Of a DNA stretch of 64,000 bases, positions 10,738 through 23,153 are shown piece after piece. The translations under genes were made by a program, and so were the position numbers. The notes beneath the pieces were generated by a model. The model saw nothing but the letters and a program-made list of their open reading frames with translations. It did no database searches and was not told the DNA's origin. Source of the stretch: Delphinus delphis (lineage: Eukaryota; Chordata; Mammalia; Artiodactyla; Delphinidae); contig NC_082696.1 of NCBI RefSeq assembly GCF_949987515.2, positions 38,172,431-38,236,430 of the forward strand. The letters are read 5' to 3'. Every line of letters starts with the position of its first letter. Position 1 is the first letter of the stretch.

Positions 10738-11366
10738 TGATTAAAAAAAGAAATGTGGTCAATAATCCTGGCTATGTGGTAATGGCAGTGTCAAAGGAGC
10801 AGTGGATGGCAAGCCACTCCTTCAGTATGCAGTCATGTGTTGGGTCATTGGTGAGCAGCTAGTTAGAGGCTGCATTGTAAGTTGCTTTTTTTCTTAACAT
10901 TAGGTTTATTTATTTAGTAAACTACATAATATAATATGATAATCACTGATTTCCATGTAGTTATCTAAAAAACTTGAAAAGGCCTTAATCATCAGAGAAA
11001 TACTCTATCGAGTCATGAGGAAAGCATTTTTAGCCATACCAAAAAGATTGTTAGCAACAAAAGACGACACTTTTTTTCTGGTTTATACCTAAATTCAGTT
11101 AATCGTAATGACCCATTGTCCATGGGCTCTAATTCATTTTAGTACCCTGAAATCACTGATTATGTTATATCTTTGTTTATGCAAACAAAACAGTCATTTA
11201 TTTTTGTTAGGTGTTAGTAGAAAGGAAATTTTTTTTAAAGCCTCAAGAAAATATTTACAACATTTAAATTATTCTCACATTGCTAAAGCTTAGAGATGAA
11301 GTGAACCAAAATTTTATGAACATCTTTAAAAATTCATATTTTAATTTACATTTTCTTTATATACAG
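10738..11366. other. TRDN intron before the exon at 11367
   Basis: No recognised repeat. This is the DNA following the candidate intronic poly(A) signal. A moderately GC-balanced block at 10750-10890 stands out from the AT-rich surroundings but matches nothing I know. Confidence 0.6.
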
Positions 11367-11411
11367 TGCCAACTAGAAAAGAAAGTCTTCAATTACACAA
11401 TGTGACAAAAG
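11367..11411 (+). CDS. TRDN: TRDN internal coding exon, 45 nt
   Basis: The acceptor is TTCTTTATATACAG and the donor G|GTAATC. It reads [V]PTRKESLQLHNVTK, against human VSTRKESLQLHNVTK with only one change, and so is one of the best conserved pieces of the tail. Asn-Val-Thr is a potential lumenal N-glycosylation sequon and is shared with human. The first Val codon needs a G from the preceding exon. The exon at 9944 supplies it if the exon at 10598 is skipped. Confidence 0.93.
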
Positions 11412-13729
11412 GTAATCTTGAACTTTGTAAAGATTCAAATGCTATGTTGATGTGGAGGTGCCTGAATTATGTTGGTGTTTAATATTAACACTAAATTTTT
11501 TTAAAGCAAGGAAGTCTAGCAGGTATACACTACTGCTAACAGCAGAGGAAGTGGACAGGTAGGAAATCTAGCAGAAAGCTTACATTTCAGTGGAAAACTA
11601 GGAAATGTGGAGAAATAGAAACTATTAACAACCTAAACCTTCATAAGATATTTGAGTACATACCAGAAGAAAAATCTCTTTTATTGCAAAAGATTTTCAC
11701 AGCATGACTACAGTCAAGAATGAGAGAGTAGTAAAAAGAGGAAGCCGAGATGCCGAGATTCATTTTATCTATGACTACATAAAATGTAGCTAGTATCATG
11801 TATATATTTTTATTATTTATATACTGGTCTTTGAAATTAATTCAATGTAGATGCAAAGTGGGTAGTAGAAGGCAGATGCCAGCATGCACATGTCAGGTAG
11901 ATGTTCTTTACCTAAAATGAAAATGACCTATTTTGGTGATATTATCATAAAACTATAAGAGTACAGCTGAATTATGTAGTCTGGGTCATAAAATTTTAGG
12001 CGAATCTAATTAATCCAAAATGTAACAAAACGTAAATGCCTTAAATTTTAAAGTGCTAAATAAACATACCATAATTGAGCAAGAATTTTCATTCATAGTA
12101 AATACATAGATCTCTAGTGTGTGTGTGTACCGGGGGTGGGGTGCAGGTGTTGGGGAGGAATCTTGTTTTTCACTGGTTCCCTGTTGTTTCTTACTGTAGT
12201 ATGTATACTTGCAATGGCAGGGCATATCTAGACACAATTATCAGTAATATTAAGGGGTAACATTTAGAATAAGAGAAATATCAAATTTGTACAAAGATAC
12301 AGGAACACAATTTTTATATTGCAACTTTCTGCAAAACTTGATACCTTTTAAGATATTTAGCCAGAAGAATGAAAAGAAATTGATTATTTTGAATACCTGT
12401 AGCTATATCCTTTCCTATTATTAGCTCAATTTCCTCCTTAGTACAGGACCAATTATCATTCCCAGTTTAAAGCCGAGTTAATGCTAGATGAAGGGAAGTC
12501 TAACATCTCAGTGTTTACATAATAGAGACAGGAATTGCCTCCAAGTGGATGTGACATCAAAGACTTAAGCCCATTCAATTACATTTCACTATCCTACCAC
12601 ACTGTGGCAAATATAAGGGAAAGCTTTCTACCAATCAGAGCAGCCCAAAGATAAAATGTACCCCACTTTGTCCCCAAGGAAGTGGTCTATTAGTGCTAAG
12701 ACTAGAGGGCTGCACAAGGGATTCTAGGGATTTGGACATTGGATGGATACTCCTTTCTTACTCTATTCTGTGAGTCCATTATTTCTAAGATCTTCATATT
12801 ATGAATACACAGAAGGGAAAAATTGTTACATGTGAAAGCACAAGTCCAACCTAGAGCTGGTTGAGAATACAGGCACATTCTTATTCATTCCTTCACTCAA
12901 CGAATGGTTCATTGCATCTCAATAAATGTTTATTTTATTCCTTTCTAAGTTCCTGTCTCTTTAGCCAACGCTAGTATTTTTAAAGGAAAAATTATAACAT
13001 TAGCTTTACTAAAGCATTTTTCTGAATTATTTTGTTTTGCAATTTTATACTTGTGCTGCTGTAATATCACCGAAAACATAAGTATCCCCCCCACAAAAAT
13101 AAACCTTCCTGTTGGCATTAACCTAACTTTTCTAAATTTGTAATTCTTAGGTTTATATCAGAAACTCTACAAGTCTCAAAGTAAAACATATTATGCAGAT
13201 TCCTTAAAAATTATATTTTCAAACCTAGCCCTTTAAATGAGACTAATGTTAATGGAATATAGATGTTACCAATCCTCTTTGTTTCAGAAAGTTAGAATGT
13301 CTGCTATAGTATTTGGGACAATCATTCCACTTTATATCTTTGTCCTACATTCATACAGTTTAATGGAAAAACATATTTGAAGAATTATAATCCCTCATTG
13401 AAACTAATAAATAAATGATTATGAAAAATTAAGCTGATTTTGCATGTCGCTTTTTAAGATTTATATTTTATAGTCTAATGGGTAGTTATTTGTCTTTATT
13501 CATCTGTGAAAGGAAAATAATTCTCAATAATATATTTTATGGAATTTGGAAACTGTATAGCAAATATTTAGATTAATTACATCATACAAAGCAATTTCAC
13601 TGGAGTTAGGTATAATTATAGTTAAACCAAAGCAATTTAAAAAAGATCCTGCTGATTTTAATGAGTGTTTAAAAAGCATAAATATGCTGTGAAACACATA
13701 AAAGCAATTAAGTTATTCAAAGATCCATT
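11412..13729. other. TRDN intron, repeat-poor part
   Basis: AT-rich sequence with a short GT run (12117-12128) and a possible MIR remnant near 12880-12930 (CAATAAATGTTTATT). No exon was recognised. Confidence 0.6.
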
Positions 13730-14004
13730 TTTTTTAACATCTTTATTGGAGTATAATTGCTTTACAATGGTGTGTTAGTTTCTGCTTTATAACAAAGTGA
13801 ATCAGTTATACATATACATATGTCCCCATATCTCTTCCCTCTTGCGTCTCCCTCCCTCCCACCCTCCCTATCCCACCCCTTCTAGGTGGTCACAAAGCAC
13901 CGAGCTGATCTCCCTGTGCTATGCGGCTGCTTCCCACTAGCTATCTATTTTACATTTGGTAGTGTGTATATGTCCATGCCTCTCTCTCACTTTGTCACAG
14001 CTTA
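13730..14004 (-). mobile_element. 5'-truncated L1 3' end
   Basis: Antisense copy of the L1 3' terminus, starting at its poly-A end (TTTTTTTTAACATCTTTATT) and cut at ...TCACAGCTTA. It is flanked by CAAAGATCCAT duplications (13719-13729 and 14005-14015), a normal truncated L1 insertion about 155 bp before the micro-exon at 14167. Confidence 0.92.
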
Positions 14005-14166
14005 CAAAGATCCATGTTATCAGGCAATAGAGTTACATTTCTTCACCAACTCCTGAACAGTAAGGAAGAAAGTCTAAAGATATTAGATACATTTATATAG
14101 CCTATTGATGTATAATTTCTTTGCATTTTACCTGAGTTAAGCAAGACTTTTTTTCTTTATTTTTAG

Positions 14167-14190
14167 CAGAAAAACCTGCAAGAGTATCAA
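14167..14190 (+). CDS. TRDN: TRDN micro-exon with tandem TAGCAG acceptor
   Basis: The exon reads [A]EKPARVS plus one A and is closed by an ideal GTAAGT donor. The acceptor is a NAGNAG pair, TAG at 14164-14166 and CAG at 14167-14169. Use of the first gives 24 nt with an extra Ala, as in human AEKPARVS. Use of the second gives 21 nt from 14170 and drops the Ala. Both keep the frame. The start given is the human-like choice. A 24-kb intron follows. Confidence 0.88.
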
Positions 14191-15554
14191 GTAAGTACTG
14201 CTTGTATTGATGATAAATTCTCTTTGGCACACAGTATGAATTTCAAGCTGAAATTCATGAAATATTTATTTTTTAACGTGTTCAGAAATTGAGTCATTTC
14301 ATACTAAACCCTCTGACAGGAATTTGATAACTTTTCATCTTATTTATGTTGAAACTCAAAAAACTAAACTACGTTATTTGAAATAACTTGTAGCAGAAAT
14401 ACATGTTCTTGAACCTGAAGATTAAAGTGACTTGCATTCAATACATGTCTTTTCAGTGATTGAGGTAGAATGGAATAAATAATCCTGCTTCTGCCTTAAA
14501 CCCTCAGTCACTAAAAATTTGCTACAGAGCACATATAGTTGAGCAATAATGTTTCCTTTGCTGTTGTTTTCTAATGCTCATTAGCTTAATTATAATTATA
14601 TATCTGAGAAGAATACATAGTAAGGAATGGATCTAATCTTGTATATAACATAAAGAGACCAAACTCTCAGAAAATACTCTCTGAAATGCCAATCTGGGTA
14701 TGGATAGCTCAAATTATACAGGATACAACTATAAATTTCCCTATAAATTCTAAAATTCTGGGAAATAGCAAATTTCCTTCCCATGTTTCTGGATTTAAGA
14801 AGACAAATCATTTTAAATCAGTGCTATATAATGTAACGTCATGTGAGCCACATGCATAGTTTTAAATTTTCAAGTAGACACACTTAAAGGGTAAAAAGAA
14901 ACAGGCGAAAACAATTTTAATAATTTTATTTGTCTATATACAAATATTATTTCACTATGTAATCAATATAGAAGTATATTGATAATTTACATAATTTTAA
15001 TTGAGCCTTTGAAATTGTGTGTGTATTTTACACTTAAGTCACATTTCAATTTGTACTAGTCACATTTCAATTCCCTATAGCCCAGGTGGTCAGTGGCTAC
15101 TGCATTGGGCAGAGCAGATCTCAGTGTTTCTTGAGTGCTTCTGCTGTGTTCAACATTTAGTGAGTACTGAGGACAATACAAGGCAATTGGTAAAGGTGGT
15201 ACTTGCCATATATCTCATTCAAATTTTTTTGACTGCAAGTAATAGAGCCCCACATGGACTTGCTTCAGGCGTTTAAAAAAAGGAAAATAATTACAAGGGT
15301 ACAGAATTGTCTCACTGATTCAAGAGCAAAGCTTATATTTCATGCTCAGGAAAGCCCTCTGAAACTATCCCACTCCGTACTCTTCCCCTACAGCCAAAGG
15401 TAGTCAGGACAGACTTCATATAGGAGGTAACTCCAGGATTTATATTTAAAAATGGTTAGGATTGGATAACTGGAAAAAGAGGGTATAAAGAAACTCACTG
15501 CTCCTGTGTGTTTCTCCATTACTCTCACGCTACTACCACACTCCTAACACTTCT
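14191..15554. other. Start of the 24-kb TRDN intron
   Basis: AT-rich DNA with an internal direct repeat of CACATTTCAATT (around 15041 and 15061). No exon or clear repeat family was recognised. Confidence 0.55.
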
Positions 15555-16320
15555 GACACCATGCAAGTAGGATTGTTTTCACACCAAGTAATTCTCTGTG
15601 ACACCAGCTAGATGTCCTACAATTCAATTCATGTCTGATACTAACTGGAGTTAGCATATCATAGGTTAAGGACTCAGTCCCATGAGATTGCTCCTCAAAT
15701 TCAGATGCCAGTCAAAAATAGTAGGTCCCCCGGTTATCCACAACTTCTGTCCTACTTGGCTACAAGTTAGACTCTCCCATGACATCCCTCCCTTGTATTA
15801 AATTATTTGGTAGAACAGATCACAGAACTCAGGGGAAAGCTTACTTAGGTGTACCAGTTTATTATATAATAAAAGATATGATAAAGGATACAAATGAACA
15901 GCCTGATGAAGAGATACGCAGGACGACACCTGGAAGGGTCCGAGCACAGGAGCTTCTGTCCCTATGGAGTTGGGGTGCACCATCCTTCTGGCATGTAGAT
16001 GTCTTCAGCAACTCAGAAGATTCTTGAACCTCGTACTTCTGGGACTTTTATGGAGGCTTCATCACATAGGCATGATGGATCCTTAACTCAATCTCTAGCA
16101 CTCTCCCCTTCCTGGAGGGTGGGGTGTGAGGCTGAAAGTGCCACATTTCTAATCTGGCTTGGTCTTTCTGATGACAAACCCCTATCTAGAGGCCCACCAA
16201 GCATTGCCAAATTAGAACAAAAGACTCTCCTGTCACCCAGGAAATTCCAAGGGATTTACGAGCTTTATACCAGGAACTAGGAGCAAAGACTAATATATAT
16301 ATTTTTCTATTATTTCACAG
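15555..16320 (+). mobile_element. Possible ancient LTR (ERVL-like)
   Basis: A block unlike its AT-rich surroundings, with features of old mammalian LTRs: CACCCAGGAAATTCCAAGGG, AGCTTTATACCAGGAACTAG and an end at TATTATTTCACA. No internal viral genes follow. Subfamily and limits are uncertain. Confidence 0.4.
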
Positions 16321-16387
16321 TGGGCAAACAAGCATAGTATATAGAGGCGATCAAAGGAAGAGTTGGCTGGAGTTGGGGGCTTGTGTT

Positions 16388-17958
16388 TTTTAAAAATTTT
16401 TCTTAAAATATAGTTGATTAACAATGCTCTGTTAGTTTCAGGTGTACAGTAATGTGATTCACTTCAACACATATATATATATATACTTTTTTTTTACATT
16501 CTCTTCCATTATATGTTATTTCAAAATATTGAGTAGAGTTCCCTGTGCTATACAGTAGGTCCTTGTTGGTTATCTATTTTATATATAGTAGTGTGTATAT
16601 TTTAATACCAAACTCCTAATTTATTCCTCCTCCCTCTTTCTCCTTTGGTAACCATAAGTTTGTTTTCTATGTCTGTGAGTCTATTTCTGTTTTGTAAATA
16701 AGTTAATTTGTATCCTTTTTTTAGATTCCACATATAAGCAATATCGTATGATATTTGTCTTTCTCTGTCTGGCTTACTTCACTTAGTATGATAATCTCTG
16801 GGTTCATCCATGTTGCTGCAGATGGCATTATTTCATTCTTTTTTATGGTTGAGTAATATTCCATTGTATATATATATACCACATCTTCTTTATCCATTTT
16901 TCTGTCGATGGACCCTTAGGTTTTTTCAGTGTCTTGGCTATTGTAAATAGTGCTGCTATAAACGTTGGAGTGCATGTGTCTTTTTGAATTATGTTTTTCT
17001 CCAGATATATGACAAGGAGTAGGATTGCTGGGTCATATGGTAGCTCTATTTTTAGTTTTTTAAGGAACCTCCATACTGTTCTCCATAGTGGCTGTATCAA
17101 TTTACATTCCTACCAACAGTGTGGGAGGGTTCCCTTTTCTCCACACCCTTTCCATCATTTATTATTTGTAGACTTTTTGATGATGGCCATTCTGACCAGT
17201 GTGAGGTAGTTTTGATTTGCATTTCTCTAATGATTAGTGATGTTGAGCATTCTTTCATGTGTTTGTTGGCTCTCTGTATATCTTCTTTGGAGAAATGTCT
17301 AGTTAGGTCTTCTGCCCATTTTTGGATTGGGTTGTTTGTTTTTTTGATATTGAGCTGCATGAACTGCTTGTAAATTTTGCAGATTAATCCTTTGTCAGTT
17401 GCTTCATTAGCAAATATTTTCTCCCATTCTGAGGGTTGTCTTTTCATCTTGTTTATGGTCTCCTTTGCTGTACAAAAACTTTTAAGTTTCATTAGGTCCC
17501 ATTTGTTTATTTTTGTTTTTATTTCCATTTCTCTAGGAGATGGGTCAAAAAGGAACTTGTGATTTATGTCATAGGGTGTTCTGTGTATGTTTTCCTCTAA
17601 GAGTTTTAGAGTGTCTGGTCTTACATTTAAGTCTTTAATCCATTGTGAGTTTATTTTTGTGTATGGTGTTAGGGAGTGTTCTAATTTAATTCTTTTACAT
17701 GTAGCTGTCCAGTTTTGCCAGCACCACTTATTGAAGGGACTATCTTTTCTCCATTGTATATTCTTGCTTCCTTTGTCATAGATTAATTGACCATTTGTGT
17801 GTGGGTTTATTTCTGGGCTTCCTATCTTGTTCCATTGATCTCTATTTCTGTTTTTGTGCTGGTACCATACTGCTTTGATTACTGTATCTTTGTAGTATAG
17901 TCTGAAGTCAGGGAGCCTGATTCCTCCAGTTCAGTTTTTCTTTCTTAAGATTGCTTTG
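16388..17958 (-). mobile_element. 5'-truncated L1, 1.57 kb
   Basis: Antisense L1 holding the 3' UTR and the C-terminal part of ORF2, flanked by GCTTGTGTT duplications (16379-16387 and 17959-17967). Open pieces at 17528-17097 and 17100-16843 carry ORF2 tail motifs ([40 protein letters not shown]) but are broken by stops. Confidence 0.93.
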
Positions 17959-17967
17959 GCTTGTGTT

Positions 17968-20195
17968 AGAAAGTAGTGAAAAGTAAGGACATGTAGGGTG
18001 AAACTATGAGGTAGAGAACCTGCAAGCCAAAAAACTTTAGACTTATTGCCACAGAAGGCAGTGGCTTATTTTATATAAAGGAGTGAAATGTGAAGGAATT
18101 GTCAGAAAGTCTAATCTCACAAGAATAGTAGTAATAGAAGTAGTAAGAATAAGAGTAGTAACTGAAAAGAGAAAGGTGTGAGGAAGAAAGTATATTGCTT
18201 CTTATGGATAATAAGATATAAATGTCCAGGGCATCATGGAATGATACATTTTAATAAGTTGGTTTCTAAGTATATGAAAATTATATTTTTATAGCACATA
18301 TTTTTTGACATGCCTTTTTAGAGGCAACTATCAAAAACTGCCTCAGGTACTTATTAAATCGAACATACTAAAGATCATTTAAACTAAAGAACCATTGTTC
18401 TTTTCCTGAACCTTTTCCAACATTATATAATTTTTCTTTTGTCAGACTTCTTATTTATTTTTCAGTTACTTATTGTCTTTAGCTAAAGGAGGCTCAAGAA
18501 ATAGTTCCTGCTTTGAGCCTATTGCTTCCTTCCAACCACATTCTCTACTCTAGTGCCTGTATCTCTTGTCTTCTGAACAGGACCAGGTCCTCCACCTCTG
18601 ATAGGTCATTTTTTCTGCTTTGGTGCTGAATGCACAGAGAATGTAATTCATTACCAGATTTTTTGGTGGGGGTGGGTGAGGTTGTTAATATGTGGGAAAA
18701 GACTGATGTAAAAGAGAGGGGCAGTATCTCTTTCTGAATTCTCGTGGCTTGCTCTGATTGAGATTCTTGAAACCATCCATGGGACTGGATTCTCAAATAC
18801 CTAGAGTTTTATTATAGGGATAAAAAAGAATCAGCAATGCAATAACATTTCTCTATTACATCAGTGAAAATTACATTGCAAAATCAAATTTTTCATGATT
18901 CACAGACTATTATGTATTAATCAATGCCTGTTTTTGTAGAATTTACTTTTTCAAAGGATGTAGCTTTTTTATTTCTAAATAGTCATTTAATTTTCATTCT
19001 ATATTTTTTCTTTGTATATATGGTAAATATATAATGAATAATTACCTTTCCATGGAGTTTGCAGGAAGACATCAAGAGGCATAAGATTGTATTATATTTA
19101 AGATCTATTACCTTAAAAATTAAAAGCAAAAGAAATATTCATATTTTTGAATTTTAAACAGTGCAACCATTTCTTATTGATATTAATATTTTAAGTCTTT
19201 GGAAAACTTTTTCTTTGAAAAAAAAACCCTTGTACATCCTAAAACATCATTCCCCAGGAACTTGCCCAAAGGGAATACATGAAATAAAACAAAGAAATGA
19301 GAAAATACATTATTAAAAAGCAAATGGTGCCAAGGGAAGGTTTGCACCTAGAAGATTTTCAAGGCTCTTGACGTAGCTGTGACACTGACAATATATTTAT
19401 CGTAGTGGGTGTTGGGGTATCAAGGAAAAAGATTTTATAGGAATCCATAGTTCTTTTGTTCTTAGTATCTAATAGTCAACATTTAAGTAAAGCTAGGTTG
19501 GCTTGCCCCTCAAAATGAGTATTTTAAAATGAGTGATGTAGTAAGAACATTTCTTGAGATGATTCTGTGCTGAAATTTAACTTTGACATCTTTTTCTGTA
19601 ATATTTTTCTCTGATAGCAAATAGTGAGGATTTTACTGTTAGCACCTCACCAAAATTATCTGCATAGACAGGTTTGGATCATTATAAATTCCCTGAGATC
19701 TAATTTTGCTATTAAAATAATGAATTTAACTTTTTAAGGCTATACTGATAAATTTAATCTGTTATAGAAATTAATTACTTTTTAATAAAACTTCAAACAA
19801 ACCCAGCAGAGAACTAGTCAGGATTTCCATGTTTTAGACAACTTCCTTGTAGCTTACATTTGCAATTTGTTTTTTAATACTTTCTAACTTTTAAAATGCT
19901 CATTCATTTTTTTTGGTTCTGCATTTTTTTCTTGTATAAATATGGTAAATTAATAAGTAATTTGCATCAATATTAAAGTATGATGGATATTTGAGATATC
20001 AAATTCAGCTACCTTGGAAATTTGTCTGAAAATTTAAATAAGCACAGGTAAAATTAAAATGTCTATGGATGTAAAGGCTAATAGTCTTTTTCCTAATTTA
20101 CATGTTTGGTATATCTTAGGTTAAGGACTTCTTTTAAAAGATTATAATTAAACATAACCGAAGTATACCACCTGTCATTAATAAAAGCGTAACCT
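17968..20195. other. TRDN intron stretch
   Basis: AT-rich, mostly unique-looking. A possible alternative terminal exon at 19618-19667 is noted. A decoy exon-like unit at 18322-18346 breaks frame and was not called. Confidence 0.5.
19618..19667 (+). other. Candidate alternative TRDN terminal exon
   Basis: After a strong acceptor-like tract (TATTTTTCTCTGATAG), phase-1 joining to the exon at 14167 gives TNSEDFTVSTSPKLSA and then TAG at 19665. AATAAA follows at 19784-19789. The composition is not strongly triadin-like, so it may be chance. Confidence 0.15.
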
Positions 20196-20406
20196 GGGCT
20201 TCCCTGGTGGCGCAGTGGTTGAGAGTTCGCCTGCCGATGGAGGGGTTACGGGTTCGTGCCCCGGTCCGGGAAGATCCCACATGCCGCGGAGTGGCTGGGC
20301 CCGTGAGCCATGGCCACTGAGCCTGCGTGTCCAGAGCCTGTGCTTCGCAACGGGAGAGGCCACAACAGTGAGAGGCCCGCGTACCGCAGAAACAAAAAAC
20401 AACAAA
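20196..20406 (+). mobile_element. CHR SINE
   Basis: Full-length copy flanked by AAAAGCGTAACCT duplications (20183-20195 and 20407-20419). It has a few private changes in the head (GATGGAGGGGTTACG). Confidence 0.95.
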
Positions 20407-20419
20407 AAAAGCGTAACCT

Positions 20420-21569
20420 GTTTTTTATTGATTGTATGTCCAAGGAGTGAAACTTTTTAAGAATTTTAGAAAGCCAGAATTTCCTAATAAGCATGTTCTT
20501 GCCATTTGAAAGAAGATTTCACTTTTTCAGACAATCATGAAACTATTAATGAGTCAGTGAATTATAAAATGATAACCTAGTGGCAAAAAGAATGAATTCT
20601 CTTAAATTCTTAAACACAGGAAGAGTATGCTTTGCTTTATGTTGATATTATCTGTAATTTCCTTTTATAAACAATTAAAATAATGATCTTTTCTAAAGAG
20701 ATCAAATCCAACCTAAAAGTCCCATAAGAGTTAATTCATGACTAAATCATATTATTTATGTTATCTCAGGCTACTTAAGTTGCTAATAAAAAATAATATG
20801 CAATTAACTAATGGTGGCATATCAACACTTTAACTTTCAAATAATTGAATCAATTTTGTTACTACACAACATATGCCAGTCACATTTCTAGCAGTGCATG
20901 AGAAAACGTAATAGTCTGATTAAGATGCAGCTGTAGAAAAAGTCTTGAAACATTATTTGCTTAGTTTTAAAAATTAGTTTAAATAGTGTTAATCATGCCA
21001 GTTATATATTGAATTGATTTGCCTAATGTTGACCAAAATATTTTCCCCCAAATAAACTAAATTGCAGACACTTAAATTTTAAGACTATTAAATCTCTCCC
21101 TGTGGTCTATAAAAATTGTTTGACCATTTTTTTAAAAAGACATCTTCATTGATTTAAATAAATTATTATTTTTATAATTGCCTTTTTCATTGTTTAAGCC
21201 AAGAGATTGATTATATACTTAAAAACAGAAAGAGAAAAAAAAGGACCTTCCCATTTCTAAAATAATTCCTCAGGAAATGAAGATTTAACAAGAGAGATGA
21301 TTATCCTTTTCTGTAATTTAACTTTGCATACAGATTAATGTTAGAATTTGAATTTACTTTTCTCCTCCACAAACTCAAATTGTTCCATGAGTGTTTGTTC
21401 TTTAAAAGTATTTTATTATTTGATATTGTACATAAACAAAATAACATATATGTGTATATTTAAAAACTAGACACTAAAAATAATGTGACTCTACCTTTGG
21501 ACTCTCCCCATCCCATCTCTTGATTCCTGGCAGAGGTAACTAAAACACTGAATTTTGGTGTGTTTTTTT
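20420..21569. other. TRDN intron stretch
   Basis: AT-rich sequence in which no exon or clear repeat was recognised. Confidence 0.5.
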
Positions 21570-22554
21570 CAATTCTTTTGATTTTTTTTCTTAATTTTAT
21601 CACCGGTTCATATATATTTCATATTATAAGACATATTCTGAGATTTTTTACTTAATATTATGCTTCTCAGATTCATCATTGTTTCTGTGTAGTTATAGTT
21701 CATTCATTTTCACTGCTGTAGAGTATAGTACTTTGTGAATAAATACATTTTAATCTATTCTATTAATGTATATTTGCTTTGATTCTGATTTATTTAAGAT
21801 TTTTGTGTTCATTTTTAAACATCTTAATAGGTATGCTTATTTTATTAGTCTCTACCCTTTCTATACACATGGCAAGCAATAAATTTTCCTTTAAGTGCTA
21901 CTTCAACAGCATCTCCCAAGCTTGTATATATATAGTATTATCATTCAGTTTTAAGCATTCTTTAATTCCATTGTAATTTTTTAATTATTATATTACATGG
22001 AAGTTTTAGAATTTTAAATACTTTAAAATTTCCAAACCTATGGGAATTATAAAGATAATCCTCTTTTAATCAACTTCTAACTTAATTGTGTATTGGTCAG
22101 AGAAAATGGTGTATTCTTTGAAATGTGTTGAGCTCTTATCTTATGAACTAATATATTGTCTGCTTTAGTAAATATTCCATATATTATTGAGAATAATGTG
22201 CATTTTCTAATAGTTGGAAGCACAATTCTATATCCGTTGAGTCAAGTTTGTGTGTGAAGATACTCTGTATCTTCATTAATTTTTTGAATATTTGAAGTAT
22301 CAATAGTTGAATAAACTGTATTGAAATCCCCTACTATGATGGAAAGTTATCAGCTTATGCCTATAGTTTTTTCAATTTTTATGTTAAAAACTGTTTTGTA
22401 AGTTTTATACTAGTTTAATTATATCTTTCTGGTGAACTGAACATTCATCTTTATATGATAACTTCTGTATTCCTTATAGGGATCTTTTTTTAAGTGTAGT
22501 ATGTCTGATATTATAATTATTCCAGATTTCTTTTGGTTAGTATTTTATCAGAAC
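21570..22554 (-). mobile_element. Old L1-like remnant (left part)
   Basis: Diverged antisense L1 text. Phrases such as GGTCAGAGAAAATGGTGTAT and ATCCGTTGAGTCAAGTTTGT and CCCCTACTATGATGG match the order of the ORF2 endonuclease region. It is interrupted by the younger L1 that follows. Confidence 0.5.
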
Positions 22555-23153
22555 TTTTTTTTACATCTTTATTGGAGTATAATTGCTTTACAATGGTGTG
22601 TTAGTTTCTGCTTTATAACAAAGTGAATCAGTTATACATATACATATGTTCCCATATCTCTTCCCTCTTGCGTCTCCCTCCCTCCCACCCTCCCTATCCC
22701 ACCCCTCTAGGTGGTCACAAACCACCAAGCTGATCTCCCTGTGCTATGCGGCTGCTTCCCACTAGCTATCTATTTTACGTTTGGTAGTGTATATATGTCC
22801 ATGCCACTCTCTCGTTTTGTCACAGCTTACCCTTCCCCCTCTGCATTTCCTCAAGTCCATTCTCTAGTAGGTCTGTGTCTTTATTCCTGTCTTACCCCTA
22901 GGTTCTTCATGACATTTTTTTTTCTTAAATTCCATATATATGTGTTAGCATACGGTATTTGTCTTTCTCTTTCTGACTTACTTCACTCTGTATGGCAGAC
23001 TCTAGGTCCATCCACCTCATTACAAATAGCTCAATTTCGTTTCTTTTTATGGCTGAGTAATATTCCATTGTATATATGTGCCACATCTTCTTTATCTATT
23101 CATCCGATGATGGACACTTAGGTTGTTTCCATCTCCGGGCTATTGTAAACAGA
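22555..23153 (-). mobile_element. Younger L1 3' fragment, 0.6 kb
   Basis: Antisense L1 3' end starting at its poly-A tail (TTTTTTTTACATCTTTATTG) and truncated after GTTGTTTCCATCTCCGGGCT. It lies inside the older L1. Chance open frame 22711-23121 belongs to it. Confidence 0.9.

Noticed and set aside
18322..18346. Exon-like unit AGGCAACTATC...CTCAG with acceptor and GTAC donor
   Set aside because: It is 25 nt long and would break the TRDN frame, and its donor is poor. It has no counterpart in recalled human triadin.
22711..23121. 136-codon + strand open frame
   Set aside because: It is the antisense of an L1 3' UTR. The same text is found at 13.8, 27.1 and 43.6 kb.
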